6,545 nt of DNA from Candidatus Woesearchaeota archaeon (GTDB taxonomy: Archaea > Nanobdellota > Nanobdellia > Woesearchaeales > UBA11576), in assembly GCA_016219765.1 (NCBI GenBank), contig JACRKM010000123.1, positions 1-6,545 on the forward strand. The letters are read 5' to 3'. The position numbers were made by a program, and so were the translations under genes. Of the stretch, positions 1 to 6,109 are shown piece after piece (the stretch's first letter is position 1; each line of letters opens with the position of its first letter). A model generated the notes under the pieces. The model saw only the letters and a list, made by a program, of their open reading frames with translations. It made no database searches and had not been told where the DNA came from.

Positions 1-13
1 ACCAACTGTACAC

Positions 14-18
14 AAAAA
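14..18 (-). terminator. T-run terminator after tRNA-Thr
   Basis: Directly after the acceptor stem the minus strand reads TTTTT then GTG (the first T is the discriminator base). Archaeal RNA polymerase terminates on such T-runs without a stem. Position fits the 3' end of the tRNA transcript. Confidence 0.5.
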
Positions 19-90
19 GCCCTCGGCGAGAATTGCACTCGCGACCTTCTGCTTACGAGGCAGACGCACTAGCTACTGTGCTACGAGGGC
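19..90 (-). tRNA. tRNA-Thr (anticodon CGU)
   Basis: On the minus strand this folds into a full cloverleaf. The acceptor stem is GCCCTCG/CGAGGGC, then T8-A9, D stem GCAC/GTGC with an 8-nt loop, G26, anticodon stem TCTGC/GCAGA with loop CTCGTAA (anticodon CGT, reading ACG), a 5-nt variable loop AGGTC, and T stem GCGAG/CTCGC. G1-C72, C2-G71 and a U at position 73 fit archaeal threonine tRNAs. CCA is not encoded and there is no intron. Odd points: the T loop is TGCAATT, so position 55 is G instead of the near-universal U (pseudouridine), and the D loop AGTAGCTA has C instead of G at position 19. A57 and A58, targets of the TrmI enzyme encoded in this window, are present. It lies 20 nt after the zinc-ribbon gene on the same strand and is probably co-transcribed with it. 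Confidence 0.93.
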
Positions 91-110
91 AGGTATAAAC
101 AGGTAAGTTA

Positions 111-266
111 TCAGAGTTTAGCAAGCAATGCATCCTTATTCTTGAGACCAGACTGACACTTGGCGCACACCCAATGCTTCTTACCCTTCGCATCCTTCAC
201 GACCGTGCCTATGACCTTCTCAAGGAACGTCTCCGCCATTTTGGTGCCGCAAATCTCACACTTCAT
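111..266 (-). CDS. Small zinc-ribbon protein (51 aa), uncharacterised
   Basis: The ORF starts with ATG at 266 and ends with TGA at 111. The protein begins MKCEICGTKM and has two zinc-knuckle pairs: C3-x2-C6 (CEIC) and C34-x2-C37 (CAKC). About 27 residues lie between them, containing a positively charged stretch KDAKGKKH, as expected for a single four-cysteine zinc ribbon. No membrane segment or signal is visible. Similar tiny one-domain zinc ribbons are common in Archaea and are usually thought to bind nucleic acid or other proteins; no specific function can be assigned. A TATA-like box centred 28 nt upstream of the ATG would give a leaderless message. The gene is divergent from abce1 and is followed by tRNA-Thr after 20 nt. 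The regular codon structure and paired CxxC motifs make it a convincing gene despite its size. Confidence 0.83.
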   Translation of the reverse strand: MKCEICGTKMAETFLEKVIGTVVKDAKGKKHWVCAKCQSGLKNKDALLAKL

Positions 267-289
267 GACGACTCGAAAAAAGCCAAACC

Positions 290-297
290 TATTTAAA
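290..297. promoter_or_regulatory. TATA-like box in the divergent abce1 / zinc-ribbon spacer
   Basis: The sequence TATTTAAA is centred 28 nt upstream of the zinc-ribbon ATG, the right distance for a leaderless minus-strand transcript. However, on the plus strand it is directly preceded by CCAAACC (283-289), the BRE-like heptamer also seen before two other boxes at the right end of the window. That orientation would drive transcription towards abce1 with a short leader. The box may work in both directions. Confidence 0.55.
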
Positions 298-322
298 ACT
301 ACCCCACTAAAACCCGCAAAGG

Positions 323-331
323 TTTATATAA
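323..331 (+). promoter_or_regulatory. TATA box and BRE of abce1
   Basis: TTTATATAA is preceded by the purine-rich BRE-like CGCAAAGG. Its centre is 26 nt upstream of the ATG at 353, which predicts transcription starting at or one or two bases before the start codon, a leaderless mRNA. No Shine-Dalgarno sequence is visible before the ATG, in agreement. Confidence 0.75.
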
Positions 332-352
332 ACTCCGAAGGGCAAAATACCG

Positions 353-2107
353 ATGAAACGCATTGCAGTAGTCGACAAGGACAAATGCAACCCTGCGGGG
401 TGCGGCAATTACCTGTGTGCAAAACTCTGCCCCATTGACCGGGAAGGGTCTGACTGCATCTTTGTAGGGGACGACAAAAAGGCAAAGATAGACGAAGCGC
501 TCTGCATCGGATGCGGCATCTGCGTCCATCGCTGTCCCTTTGGAGCGATAGAGATCATCAATCTTCCGGTCGAACTTGAGCGAAACCCGATCCATCGCTA
601 TGGACAAAACGAGTTTGCACTCTACAGTCTGCCCACGCCGATCTTCGGCAAAGTGGTTGGAGTCCTTGGAGTAAACGGTATTGGAAAATCAACCGCGATC
701 AAGATAATTGCAGGGGTTCTCAAGCCAAACCTGGGAGATTTCACCAGGGCAGCAACATTTCAAGAAGTCGTCGGGTACTTCAAAGGAACCGAAGCACAAG
801 CATTCTTTGAGGCGGTACGTGACGGGAAGATCGTCCCCGCATATAAGCCGCAATCCGTTGACAAAATACCACAACAGTTCAGTGGAAGCGTACGCGATCT
901 TCTCACCAAAGCAGACCAGAAAGGACAATTCACGCAGATCACACAATCACTAGACCTCACCAAAATCCTTGACAACGATATCAAGAACATAAGCGGTGGA
1001 GAATTACAGCGCGTTGCGATCGCGGCAACCGCGCTCAAGAAAGCGAACCTGTATATCTTCGACGAACCAACATCTTATCTGGACATAAAGCAGCGACTCA
1101 AAGTCAGCGACCTCATCAAATGCCTGGCCGACGACCACACCGCAGTTCTTGTTATCGATCACGATCTCATCATCCTTGATTACATGACTGACCTGGTGCA
1201 CCTGATGTATGGAAAAGAAAGAGTCTTTGGAGCCGTCAGCCTCCCAAAATCAACACGCACCGGCATCAATGTTTACCTTGGCGGCTACTTAAAGGAAGAA
1301 AACATCCGATTTCGCGATCACGAGATTCATTTTGGTTCAAAGCCTCCAGACCACAAGGAAGGAAAAACGATTGTTAGCTCATGGAAGGACGTTTCAAAAA
1401 AACTCGGAAACTTCTTGCTGAGCGCAGCCGGCGGCTCCATACGGCAAAGCGATATTATTGGAATCCTCGGCGAGAATGGCATCGGAAAAACCTCGTTTAT
1501 CAAGATGCTCGCCAAGGCCATGGATCCGGACTTCGGCGTCATTGATGAGAAGGTCATGGTAGCGTACAAGCCACAATACCTGCAGCCGAACTCCGAGCTC
1601 GTCCTAACGGTCCTGCACGATGCCATAGCGCGATACGAAGCCCAGCTCATCAAGCCGCTCAACCTAAAGGGACTCTTCACCAAACAGCTTGACCAGCTAT
1701 CAGGAGGAGAACTGCAACGCGTCGCAATCGCGCACTGTCTCTCACAAAAAGCAGACCTGTACCTTCTAGACGAGCCGAGTGCGCATCTTGACGTCGAACA
1801 ACGCCTGCTTGTGTCGCGCATCATCCACGACCTCATGGAACTGCGTGGAACAAGCTGCATCGTCATCGATCACGACCTCCTCTTTATCGACTACCTCTCG
1901 AAAAAAATCATGGTCTTTGACGGAGAGCCAGCGGTACGTGGTGAGGTGCATGGGCCGTTTTCCATGCAGGATGGCATGAACAAGTTCCTTTCTAATCTCA
2001 ACATGACCTTCCGGCGTGACCATGAATCGAACCGACCGCGCGCGAACAAGCCCGGAAGCCAAATGGACCGAGAACAGAAAGCGGAGAACAAGCTGTACTA
2101 CAGCTGA
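353..2107 (+). CDS. abce1: ABCE1/Rli1 ribosome-recycling ATPase
   Basis: This soluble twin-ATPase splits 70S ribosomes into subunits after termination, working with aRF1/Pelota. The 584 residues match the family length and order. An N-terminal double [4Fe-4S] domain (about 1-65) has C12, C17, C22, C26 and C51, C54, C57, C61, plus C35. NBD1 has Walker A GVNGIGKST (106-114), signature ISGGE (213-217), Walker B DEPT (D237, catalytic E238) and H270. NBD2 has Walker A GENGIGKTS (373-381), signature LSGGE (449-453), DEPS (D473, E474) and H507. The C-terminal tail FRRDHESNRPRANKPGS is the typical ABCE1 hinge end. There is no transmembrane region. All catalytic residues are intact. One oddity is four residues between the second and third cysteines (CGNYLC), where the crenarchaeal and eukaryotic proteins I recall have three. 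It is transcribed from its own TATA promoter and ends 7 nt before the convergent HIT gene. Confidence 0.98.
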   Translation: MKRIAVVDKDKCNPAGCGNYLCAKLCPIDREGSDCIFVGDDKKAKIDEALCIGCGICVHRCPFGAIEIINLPVELERNPIHRYGQNEFALYSLPTPIFGKVVGVLGVNGIGKSTAIKIIAGVLKPNLGDFTRAATFQEVVGYFKGTEAQAFFEAVRDGKIVPAYKPQSVDKIPQQFSGSVRDLLTKADQKGQFTQITQSLDLTKILDNDIKNISGGELQRVAIAATALKKANLYIFDEPTSYLDIKQRLKVSDLIKCLADDHTAVLVIDHDLIILDYMTDLVHLMYGKERVFGAVSLPKSTRTGINVYLGGYLKEENIRFRDHEIHFGSKPPDHKEGKTIVSSWKDVSKKLGNFLLSAAGGSIRQSDIIGILGENGIGKTSFIKMLAKAMDPDFGVIDEKVMVAYKPQYLQPNSELVLTVLHDAIARYEAQLIKPLNLKGLFTKQLDQLSGGELQRVAIAHCLSQKADLYLLDEPSAHLDVEQRLLVSRIIHDLMELRGTSCIVIDHDLLFIDYLSKKIMVFDGEPAVRGEVHGPFSMQDGMNKFLSNLNMTFRRDHESNRPRANKPGSQMDREQKAENKLYYS

Positions 2108-2114
2108 GTGTTAT

Positions 2115-2672
2115 CTATGGCAGATTTCTTTTTTTCAGCAAGGCGTATTTCTTGTCAAGCATTATTGAGAAGAGAGCACGCTTTAGAGCACTCTCGTCGT
2201 TTTTATTAAACGGCTTGAATACATTGTAGAAACGATCTCCCTTCGGCGGAAAGTAGAGTGCCTCTCCGTGCTTCTGATGTTTGCTATCACGAGCGCGGCC
2301 GTACAGATGCAGATGAAGATGCGGCCCCCCATGACGATCAACACTCCAGTTGCCATTCTGTTGATAATTGATTATGGCCAGCTTGATTCTCCGACTAGGA
2401 AGCGCCTTGTACATAGCGCCGCCGACTGCCATTGATAATAGGATGAACTCCTCTGCTTCCTCACGGGTGAACTCGCTGCGATCCACCATGTGCCTGCGCG
2501 GAAGAATGGCCAGATGACCACCATCCTTGCGATCGATGTGGGGTCTGAAAAGCGGCTCGTCAACGACGAACGCTCCGAAATGCTTTGACAAGTACAGCAA
2601 ACGTGCGCCACGCCGAATTGGATCCTTGAGAAGATCACAGGCATGGCATGGTGTGATATGAGCTTTATTCAT
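2115..2672 (-). CDS. HIT-family protein with complete histidine triad and N-terminal CxxC
   Basis: HIT proteins are nucleotide hydrolases or transferases acting on nucleoside phosphates and dinucleotides. From the ATG at 2672 the product has 185 residues. C9-x2-C12 (CHAC) near the N-terminus, with a histidine in GGHLAILPRRH (about 51-61), probably forms the zinc site seen in many prokaryotic HIT proteins. The triad is GPHLHLHLYG with H118, H120 (expected nucleophile) and H122. The frame stays open further upstream, with an in-frame ATG at 2696 and GTG at 2708. I prefer 2672 because ATATAT is centred about 25 nt upstream and because CxxC then lies near the N-terminus as usual. About 45 extra residues after the triad, including GEALYFPPKGDRFYN, resemble the tail region of the second HIT protein (PPVIPNKGEPFK), so the two may be distant paralogues. 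The substrate cannot be told from sequence. Confidence 0.85.
   Translation of the reverse strand: MNKAHITPCHACDLLKDPIRRGARLLYLSKHFGAFVVDEPLFRPHIDRKDGGHLAILPRRHMVDRSEFTREEAEEFILLSMAVGGAMYKALPSRRIKLAIINYQQNGNWSVDRHGGPHLHLHLYGRARDSKHQKHGEALYFPPKGDRFYNVFKPFNKNDESALKRALFSIMLDKKYALLKKRNLP
2129..2135 (+). terminator. T-run terminator for abce1, inside the convergent gene
   Basis: Seven T's begin 21 nt after the abce1 stop codon, a typical archaeal intrinsic terminator. On the other strand the same bases are the AAA AAA A.. lysine codons near the end of the HIT protein, so the two 3' ends must overlap. Confidence 0.45.
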
Positions 2673-2694
2673 CTTTGATCTTTTTGTCTTCACC

Positions 2695-2700
2695 ATATAT
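2695..2700 (-). promoter_or_regulatory. Candidate TATA box for the HIT gene at 2115-2672
   Basis: ATATAT (palindromic) is centred about 25 nt upstream of the ATG at 2672, the same spacing as for abce1. It overlaps an alternative in-frame ATG, so if the longer protein is real this is not the promoter. Confidence 0.4.
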
Positions 2701-2716
2701 GGCGCCACTTTGAATC

Positions 2717-2896
2717 TTGTATTTCTATTTTGGTATTTGTTTAGCTCATAGCGCCGCCACCTACCTGCGAGCTAGCGAGGAAAGGATACGATCGTACAGC
2801 TCTTGAAATACTCATTCCACTCTCACATACGTAGCGAGCGTCGTGGCGGCGCTACGGAGTCGGGAGCTAAACAAATACCTATTTTGTATTTCTATT
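2717..2896. repeat. MITE-like element: imperfect terminal inverted repeats bounded by a 13-bp direct repeat
   Basis: TTGTATTTCTATT occurs at 2717-2729 and again at 2884-2896. Just inside lie inverted arms. GGTATTTGTTTAGCTC (2732-2747) pairs with 2864-2879, and TAGCGCCGCCAC (2749-2760) pairs with 2843-2854, giving 28 matched positions. The left arm has one unpaired base and the right arm nine unpaired bases (2855-2863) between the two blocks. The 82-nt centre has no ORF. Inverted arms flanked by a direct repeat are the form of a small non-autonomous transposable element with a target duplication, though 13 bp would be a long duplication. The right copy of the direct repeat contains the TAG stop of the downstream HIT gene, so an insertion there would leave that protein intact. 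Confidence 0.6.
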
Positions 2897-3446
2897 CCAG
2901 ACGTGATCTGATCTTAGCAAGTTCATGCATAAAAATATTTATTTCTCTGCTTGAAAGCGTTTTCTGCTTAAATGGTTCGCCCTTATTCGGAATGACCGGA
3001 GGATTGCCGTAATCAGGATCGCTCTTAAATCTTGGATACAAATTCCAATGAACGTGGCTATCCCAATTATCCAAGTATTCCAAATTAAACAAGTCGGGCT
3101 TGATTGCCTTCTCGAGCGCCTTCATCACCAAGATGGTATCATTGAAAAATGAATCAAGCGTTTTCTCATGCAGCCGTAGAAGGTTTTCTTCATGATGGCG
3201 TGGCATCACGACCAGGTGCCCTTTGTGGTGTGGTCGACCGAATACTACAACCAAATGCTCGCTCTCAAAAAGGATGCCGTTCTTCTCTTTTATTTGTCTG
3301 CAAAACTTGCAATCGACGTCCTTTTGCTTGCTCCCTTTTTTCCGACGCTTACCTTCCCGCTCCATGTGGGTTTTCGCGAGCAAGTTTTTTCGAAATTGTT
3401 CAATGTCTTCTTTCAGTTTCTCACGAATGCTTCTCACAACACTCAC
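2892..3446 (-). CDS. HIT-family protein with H-x-H-x-N motif and basic N-terminal extension
   Basis: The 184-residue product has a HIT fold signature. C46-x2-C49 (CKFC) is a probable zinc pair, followed by HLVVVFGRPHHKGHLVVMPR (about 64-83) and the HIT motif DSHVHWNLYPRF at 129-140. The first two histidines of the triad are H131 and H133, the second being the expected nucleophile, but the third is N135. Residues 1-45 form a charged, lysine/arginine-rich extension (for example KRRKKGSKQK) absent from minimal HIT proteins. The start is GTG at 3446; another GTG (3437) and an ATG (3365) are possible, the latter giving a 157-residue form. The gene follows the DUF99 stop by 28 nt, and an A/T-rich stretch overlapping that stop could be its own TATA box. 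Likely role: nucleotide hydrolase or transferase, substrate unknown. Confidence 0.85.
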   Translation of the reverse strand: MSVVRSIREKLKEDIEQFRKNLLAKTHMEREGKRRKKGSKQKDVDCKFCRQIKEKNGILFESEHLVVVFGRPHHKGHLVVMPRHHEENLLRLHEKTLDSFFNDTILVMKALEKAIKPDLFNLEYLDNWDSHVHWNLYPRFKSDPDYGNPPVIPNKGEPFKQKTLSSREINIFMHELAKIRSRLE

Positions 3447-3474
3447 CGCTCAACCGTTTTTACGCTATTTTTTA

Positions 3475-4080
3475 TTATGCTTTTCCTTTACTCTCGCCAA
3501 GGACCAATGCTGCTCCAATCAAGTGGGACAACCGAATCGGCTCCGGAATGAAAGAATGCGTACACACAATCTTCAGCAGCGGCGCAATCCTGTCCTTCCG
3601 AATTCCAACCGACTGTACGTAAAGGTTTTCCACTTTGCTCACAAGACCGGCACGTTCAATGAATTCCCATTTGTCAAGTCTGCCTATCTTCTGCATCGCC
3701 GATTTCATCTTCTCAAAATCCGGGTAATCACGCATAACATTTATGACGGGAAGACCAGTCTTTAGTGACAATTTCTGAACGTCTATTAGATTGAATCCTC
3801 CGACAGCAATGCCGTCTAAAAAAATGCACTGCAGCTGATGCTTAAAGCGGGACCGATTCACACACTCAATCAAGCTATCAGTCGCTTCGTCTCCATCGAC
3901 ATTGACTTGAAAAGACATAAACCCGTCAACTTGATCTCCGCCGCGTGTGACCGTCCCGATCACCCATGTCTTTTTGTCTTTGTTCTTCCTGAAAGGCGCG
4001 TCATCAAAACCGACAACTCGAATGTGCTTCTTGATTTGAACGAGGGGGTTTTTTGCAAGCAGTGTACGGGCCAAAGTCAT
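3475..4080 (-). CDS. DUF99 family protein (endonuclease V-like fold)
   Basis: DUF99 is an archaeal family related by fold to endonuclease V, a nuclease of deaminated DNA or RNA; its own activity is not established as far as I know. From ATG at 4080 the protein has 201 residues, close to the family size. Family blocks are clear: IRVVGFDDAPF (about 20-30), FMSFQVNVDGDEATD (54-68), FLDGIAVGGFNLIDV (87-101) and GLPVINVMRDYPDF (109-122). Aspartates at 26/27 and 89 occupy positions resembling the metal-binding acidic residues of endonuclease V. The frame extends upstream to 4206, but that part overlaps the end of trmI and lacks family features; a GTG at 4098 is also possible. It lies 41 nt after trmI with no good TATA box between, so the two are probably one transcript. 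Confidence 0.88.
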   Translation of the reverse strand: MTLARTLLAKNPLVQIKKHIRVVGFDDAPFRKNKDKKTWVIGTVTRGGDQVDGFMSFQVNVDGDEATDSLIECVNRSRFKHQLQCIFLDGIAVGGFNLIDVQKLSLKTGLPVINVMRDYPDFEKMKSAMQKIGRLDKWEFIERAGLVSKVENLYVQSVGIRKDRIAPLLKIVCTHSFIPEPIRLSHLIGAALVLGESKGKA

Positions 4081-4121
4081 CAACCGCGCTGCGCGCACAG
4101 TCTCATCTTGATCATCTTCAT

Positions 4122-4928
4122 TCACATCCTTCGCGCCAATGACAAAAATCCACTGTGAATGATTGATTTTGAGGTAGGCCGGACTTTCCGTCCATCGACT
4201 TCCCACTCCCGCTCAATTACTTCAACCGTCTTGAGGTGAACAAAATCAGGATTGCTGTGGATCGCATTCACGAAATCTGCAGTTTGGAGGATCGTCGGGC
4301 TGTATGACATCAGAAAACCTCCCTGCTTGAGTGCATCCTTCGCGGTACCTATCGCGAGCCACGGCTCGGGCACATCCAGACATACCAAGTCAGCATTTTT
4401 TTCATCGATCTTTTCGTAAATGCTTTTCAGCTTAAACGTGATATTTTTGATTTGAAGATTTGTTGCGTTACGCTTTGCGACATCTTGATTATCTGCATCA
4501 ATATCGTAACTCACTACCTGCTTGACGTGGCGAGCAAGAAATATCGACAAAGCACCTGAACCCGAACCAGCTTCTACGACCAGCGATCTATTCCCAACTC
4601 CGGTTTTTGCTAAAATGAATCCGATATCCTTTAGCGGGATAATCTGCGCCAGCCGCTTGATCCTGCGGTATTTGTCGATAAAAAAAGCATCAAAGACAGA
4701 AAATTCCTTCTCGCTATCGGACTGCACCCGACCACCTTTCTGCAGGTCTGTTTTTTTGATGATGCCGTACTTAGTATGAAAATCACGTGCCAAATCTTCC
4801 ACAAAATAACTGCTCTGTTTCACGACACGAACTTCACGGTCTAAATCTTCTATAAACTGTTTCTTTCCCTTAAGGAAAACTACTTTTGGTGATTTACCTA
4901 TCGCGTGAGTGTCTTTTTTTATTTTCAT
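4122..4928 (-). CDS. trmI: tRNA (adenine-N1)-methyltransferase, archaeal TrmI type
   Basis: This class I S-adenosylmethionine-dependent enzyme makes m1A at position 58, and in characterised archaeal members also 57, of the tRNA T loop. The 268 residues match the family length. The N-terminal beta-rich part (about 1-80) has the usual FIDKYRRIKRLAQIIPLKDIG linker region, followed by the Rossmann domain. Motif I is VVEAGSGSGALS (117-128), YDID (141-144) carries the acidic ribose-binding residue, and LDVPEPW (164-170) is the catalytic D-x-P-x-P-W block. The C-terminal EREWEVDGRKVRPTSKSIIHSGFLSLARR contains the REW, RP and GFL-ARR family signatures. The start ATG at 4928 lies about 36 nt from a TATA box. 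It heads a cluster with DUF99 and a HIT protein. The tRNA-Thr in this window carries both A57 and A58. Confidence 0.94.
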   Translation of the reverse strand: MKIKKDTHAIGKSPKVVFLKGKKQFIEDLDREVRVVKQSSYFVEDLARDFHTKYGIIKKTDLQKGGRVQSDSEKEFSVFDAFFIDKYRRIKRLAQIIPLKDIGFILAKTGVGNRSLVVEAGSGSGALSIFLARHVKQVVSYDIDADNQDVAKRNATNLQIKNITFKLKSIYEKIDEKNADLVCLDVPEPWLAIGTAKDALKQGGFLMSYSPTILQTADFVNAIHSNPDFVHLKTVEVIEREWEVDGRKVRPTSKSIIHSGFLSLARRM

Positions 4929-4960
4929 CGTTCTTCAGCAATTTTCAGAATGATTTCTTA

Positions 4961-4976
4961 CTTTATACTTATACTA
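4961..4976 (-). promoter_or_regulatory. TATA box for the trmI operon
   Basis: In the 76-nt gap before trmI the minus strand has AGTATAAGTATAAAG, two overlapping TATAA cores. The proximal core (4961-4967) predicts a start site near 4938 and a leader of about 10 nt. It shows that trmI starts a transcript separate from the upstream membrane-protein gene. Confidence 0.6.
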
Positions 4977-5004
4977 TGTGTGCTTCAGGATGACTGTTGA
5001 AACA

Positions 5005-5772
5005 CTATTGAACGTTCTTCATCAATTGATCGACGATTTCCGGCTTCCATCCCTTGCGCGCAAGCGCGGCTGAAATTTCCTCCTTTGACGTGCCTTGTGT
5101 TCTCAGCCGCTTGATTGCGTCCATTGCTTGTGTTAACTGAACATTCTGTGAGCCAAGATCTGCCCGCTCGATCTTCTTATCGGTGTTACGAATTTGTTCA
5201 AATGCATCATTGATTATTTCTTTTGGCCATCCATGGTCAACAAGGGCCCCACGAATGACTCGCTCTTCAAATCCTGCGCCAAGAGCACGATAGATGTATC
5301 GCAGCAGCTCAAGACGTTTTGTCTCTGAAATCGCGGCTCGCTTTTTCACAACCTTTCTTGTTTCTCGCGCTCTTGTTGAGTGCAGTGCTGATTGCGAAAT
5401 CGCCTCTTGCTGCTCTTCTAAAGAAGGGTGGACGAGTCTGGCAACTTCAGAAGAAGCTTGAGGTAAACCAGTTTCAGAAGTCAGATCCAAACCCGTCCAC
5501 ATTTCAGTTAGGGGTTTGTCCAAGGAAACGTGGCGGTAGCGCGCGATCGCGACGCCGCCAACGAGGACTATTGCAAAAACCATAGCGAAGACCCATGTCC
5601 AGATTGTTACTCTGGCGGTGCTTCCGTCTCCACCAAGAGTTCCGCTTGACGATGAAGCTATTCCGGTCACCTCGTTCCCTCGCTGAGTCGAGAATAACAC
5701 CGCCGTCGCTATCAGACCTAAGAGTGCAAGAGCTACCAGAACCAATTCACCTTTTTTGTGGACGATGATCAT
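5005..5772 (-). CDS. Two-transmembrane protein with tandem GW helical motifs, unknown function
   Basis: I do not recognise a named family. The 255-residue product has a hydrophobic helix at about 9-28, a Ser/Gly-rich loop (SSSSGTLGGDGS, 40-51), a second helix at about 55-77 followed by RYRH, then a long soluble region. By the positive-inside rule (HKK before the first helix, RYRH after the second) both ends face the cytoplasm. The soluble part has a Gln/Glu/Arg-rich segment (about 118-150) and two copies of a roughly 36-residue helical motif: 159-195 (GFEERVIRGAL...GWPKEI) and 218-253 (TSKEEISAAL...GWKPEI). Similar motifs occur in many uncharacterised DPANN membrane proteins and are probably interaction modules. 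The ATG overlaps the stop of the AbrB gene (ATGA), so translation is coupled. The AbrB partner may regulate it. Confidence 0.85.
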   Translation of the reverse strand: MIIVHKKGELVLVALALLGLIATAVLFSTQRGNEVTGIASSSSGTLGGDGSTARVTIWTWVFAMVFAIVLVGGVAIARYRHVSLDKPLTEMWTGLDLTSETGLPQASSEVARLVHPSLEEQQEAISQSALHSTRARETRKVVKKRAAISETKRLELLRYIYRALGAGFEERVIRGALVDHGWPKEIINDAFEQIRNTDKKIERADLGSQNVQLTQAMDAIKRLRTQGTSKEEISAALARKGWKPEIVDQLMKNVQ

Positions 5773-6056
5773 AGCTCTTCGAGTTTTCCAGATTTTCTTT
5801 TGTGCCGTTCGACGGCCTTGTCGATGTTTCTGGGGCTCACGCCGATCTTGGCAGCGTGCTCTTTCACTTCAGAAACGAGATGCTCGTGTTGCGAGAGCTC
5901 TTCAAGCGGGATTTTTTTAAGAAGAATGCCTTCATTCATTACTGTAAACATCCAGAAACCAGTGCCCGCATCTATCCCGAGTTCTTGGCGAACATCCTTT
6001 GGGATTACAATTTGTCCACGCGCGTCGCACTGGACGATCTTAGGGTACTTCCTCAT
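5769..6056 (-). CDS. SpoVT/AbrB-domain DNA-binding protein
   Basis: The 95-residue protein starts MRKYPKIVQCDARGQIVIPK, the swapped-hairpin AbrB signature (D-x-R-G-Q-I-x-I-P-K, then R-x-x-L-G-I), ending near residue 46. Such domains dimerise and bind DNA as transition-state regulators or as antitoxins. Residues 50-95 are charged and probably helical, with no recognised domain. It overlaps the downstream membrane-protein gene by four bases, so the two form a translationally coupled pair; no toxin such as a PIN-domain protein follows it, making an ordinary toxin-antitoxin role less likely. The upstream 150 nt contain a promoter, a near-palindrome and regularly spaced TCTGA pentamers that could be its own binding sites. 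GAGGCAAGAG just before the ATG is at best a weak ribosome-binding site. Confidence 0.9.
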   Translation of the reverse strand: MRKYPKIVQCDARGQIVIPKDVRQELGIDAGTGFWMFTVMNEGILLKKIPLEELSQHEHLVSEVKEHAAKIGVSPRNIDKAVERHKRKSGKLEEL

Positions 6057-6109
6057 CTCTCTTGCCTCTTTTCTAGAATGGAATAAACATTTTACTTGCT
6101 TACGAAAAA

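Noticed and set aside
1466..1478. CCTCGGCGAGAAT in abce1 identical to part of the tRNA-Thr acceptor/T-arm region (plus strand 21-33)
   Set aside because: In abce1 it encodes L-G-E-N of the Walker A motif; a 13-base match fits chance, with no flanking similarity.
1327..1866. 179-codon minus-strand ORF inside abce1
   Set aside because: It is the antisense of the conserved second ATPase domain, with Arg/Ser-rich sequence typical of a shadow frame.
3149..3765. Several plus-strand ORFs of 119-180 codons opposite the second HIT gene and the DUF99 gene
   Set aside because: They are antisense to two clear protein families and their translations show no domain; one would read across both genes and the gap.
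4081..4206. 42-residue N-terminal extension of the DUF99 frame
   Set aside because: It overlaps the conserved C-terminal end of trmI in another frame and has no similarity to the DUF99 family start; ATG at 4080 gives the usual size.
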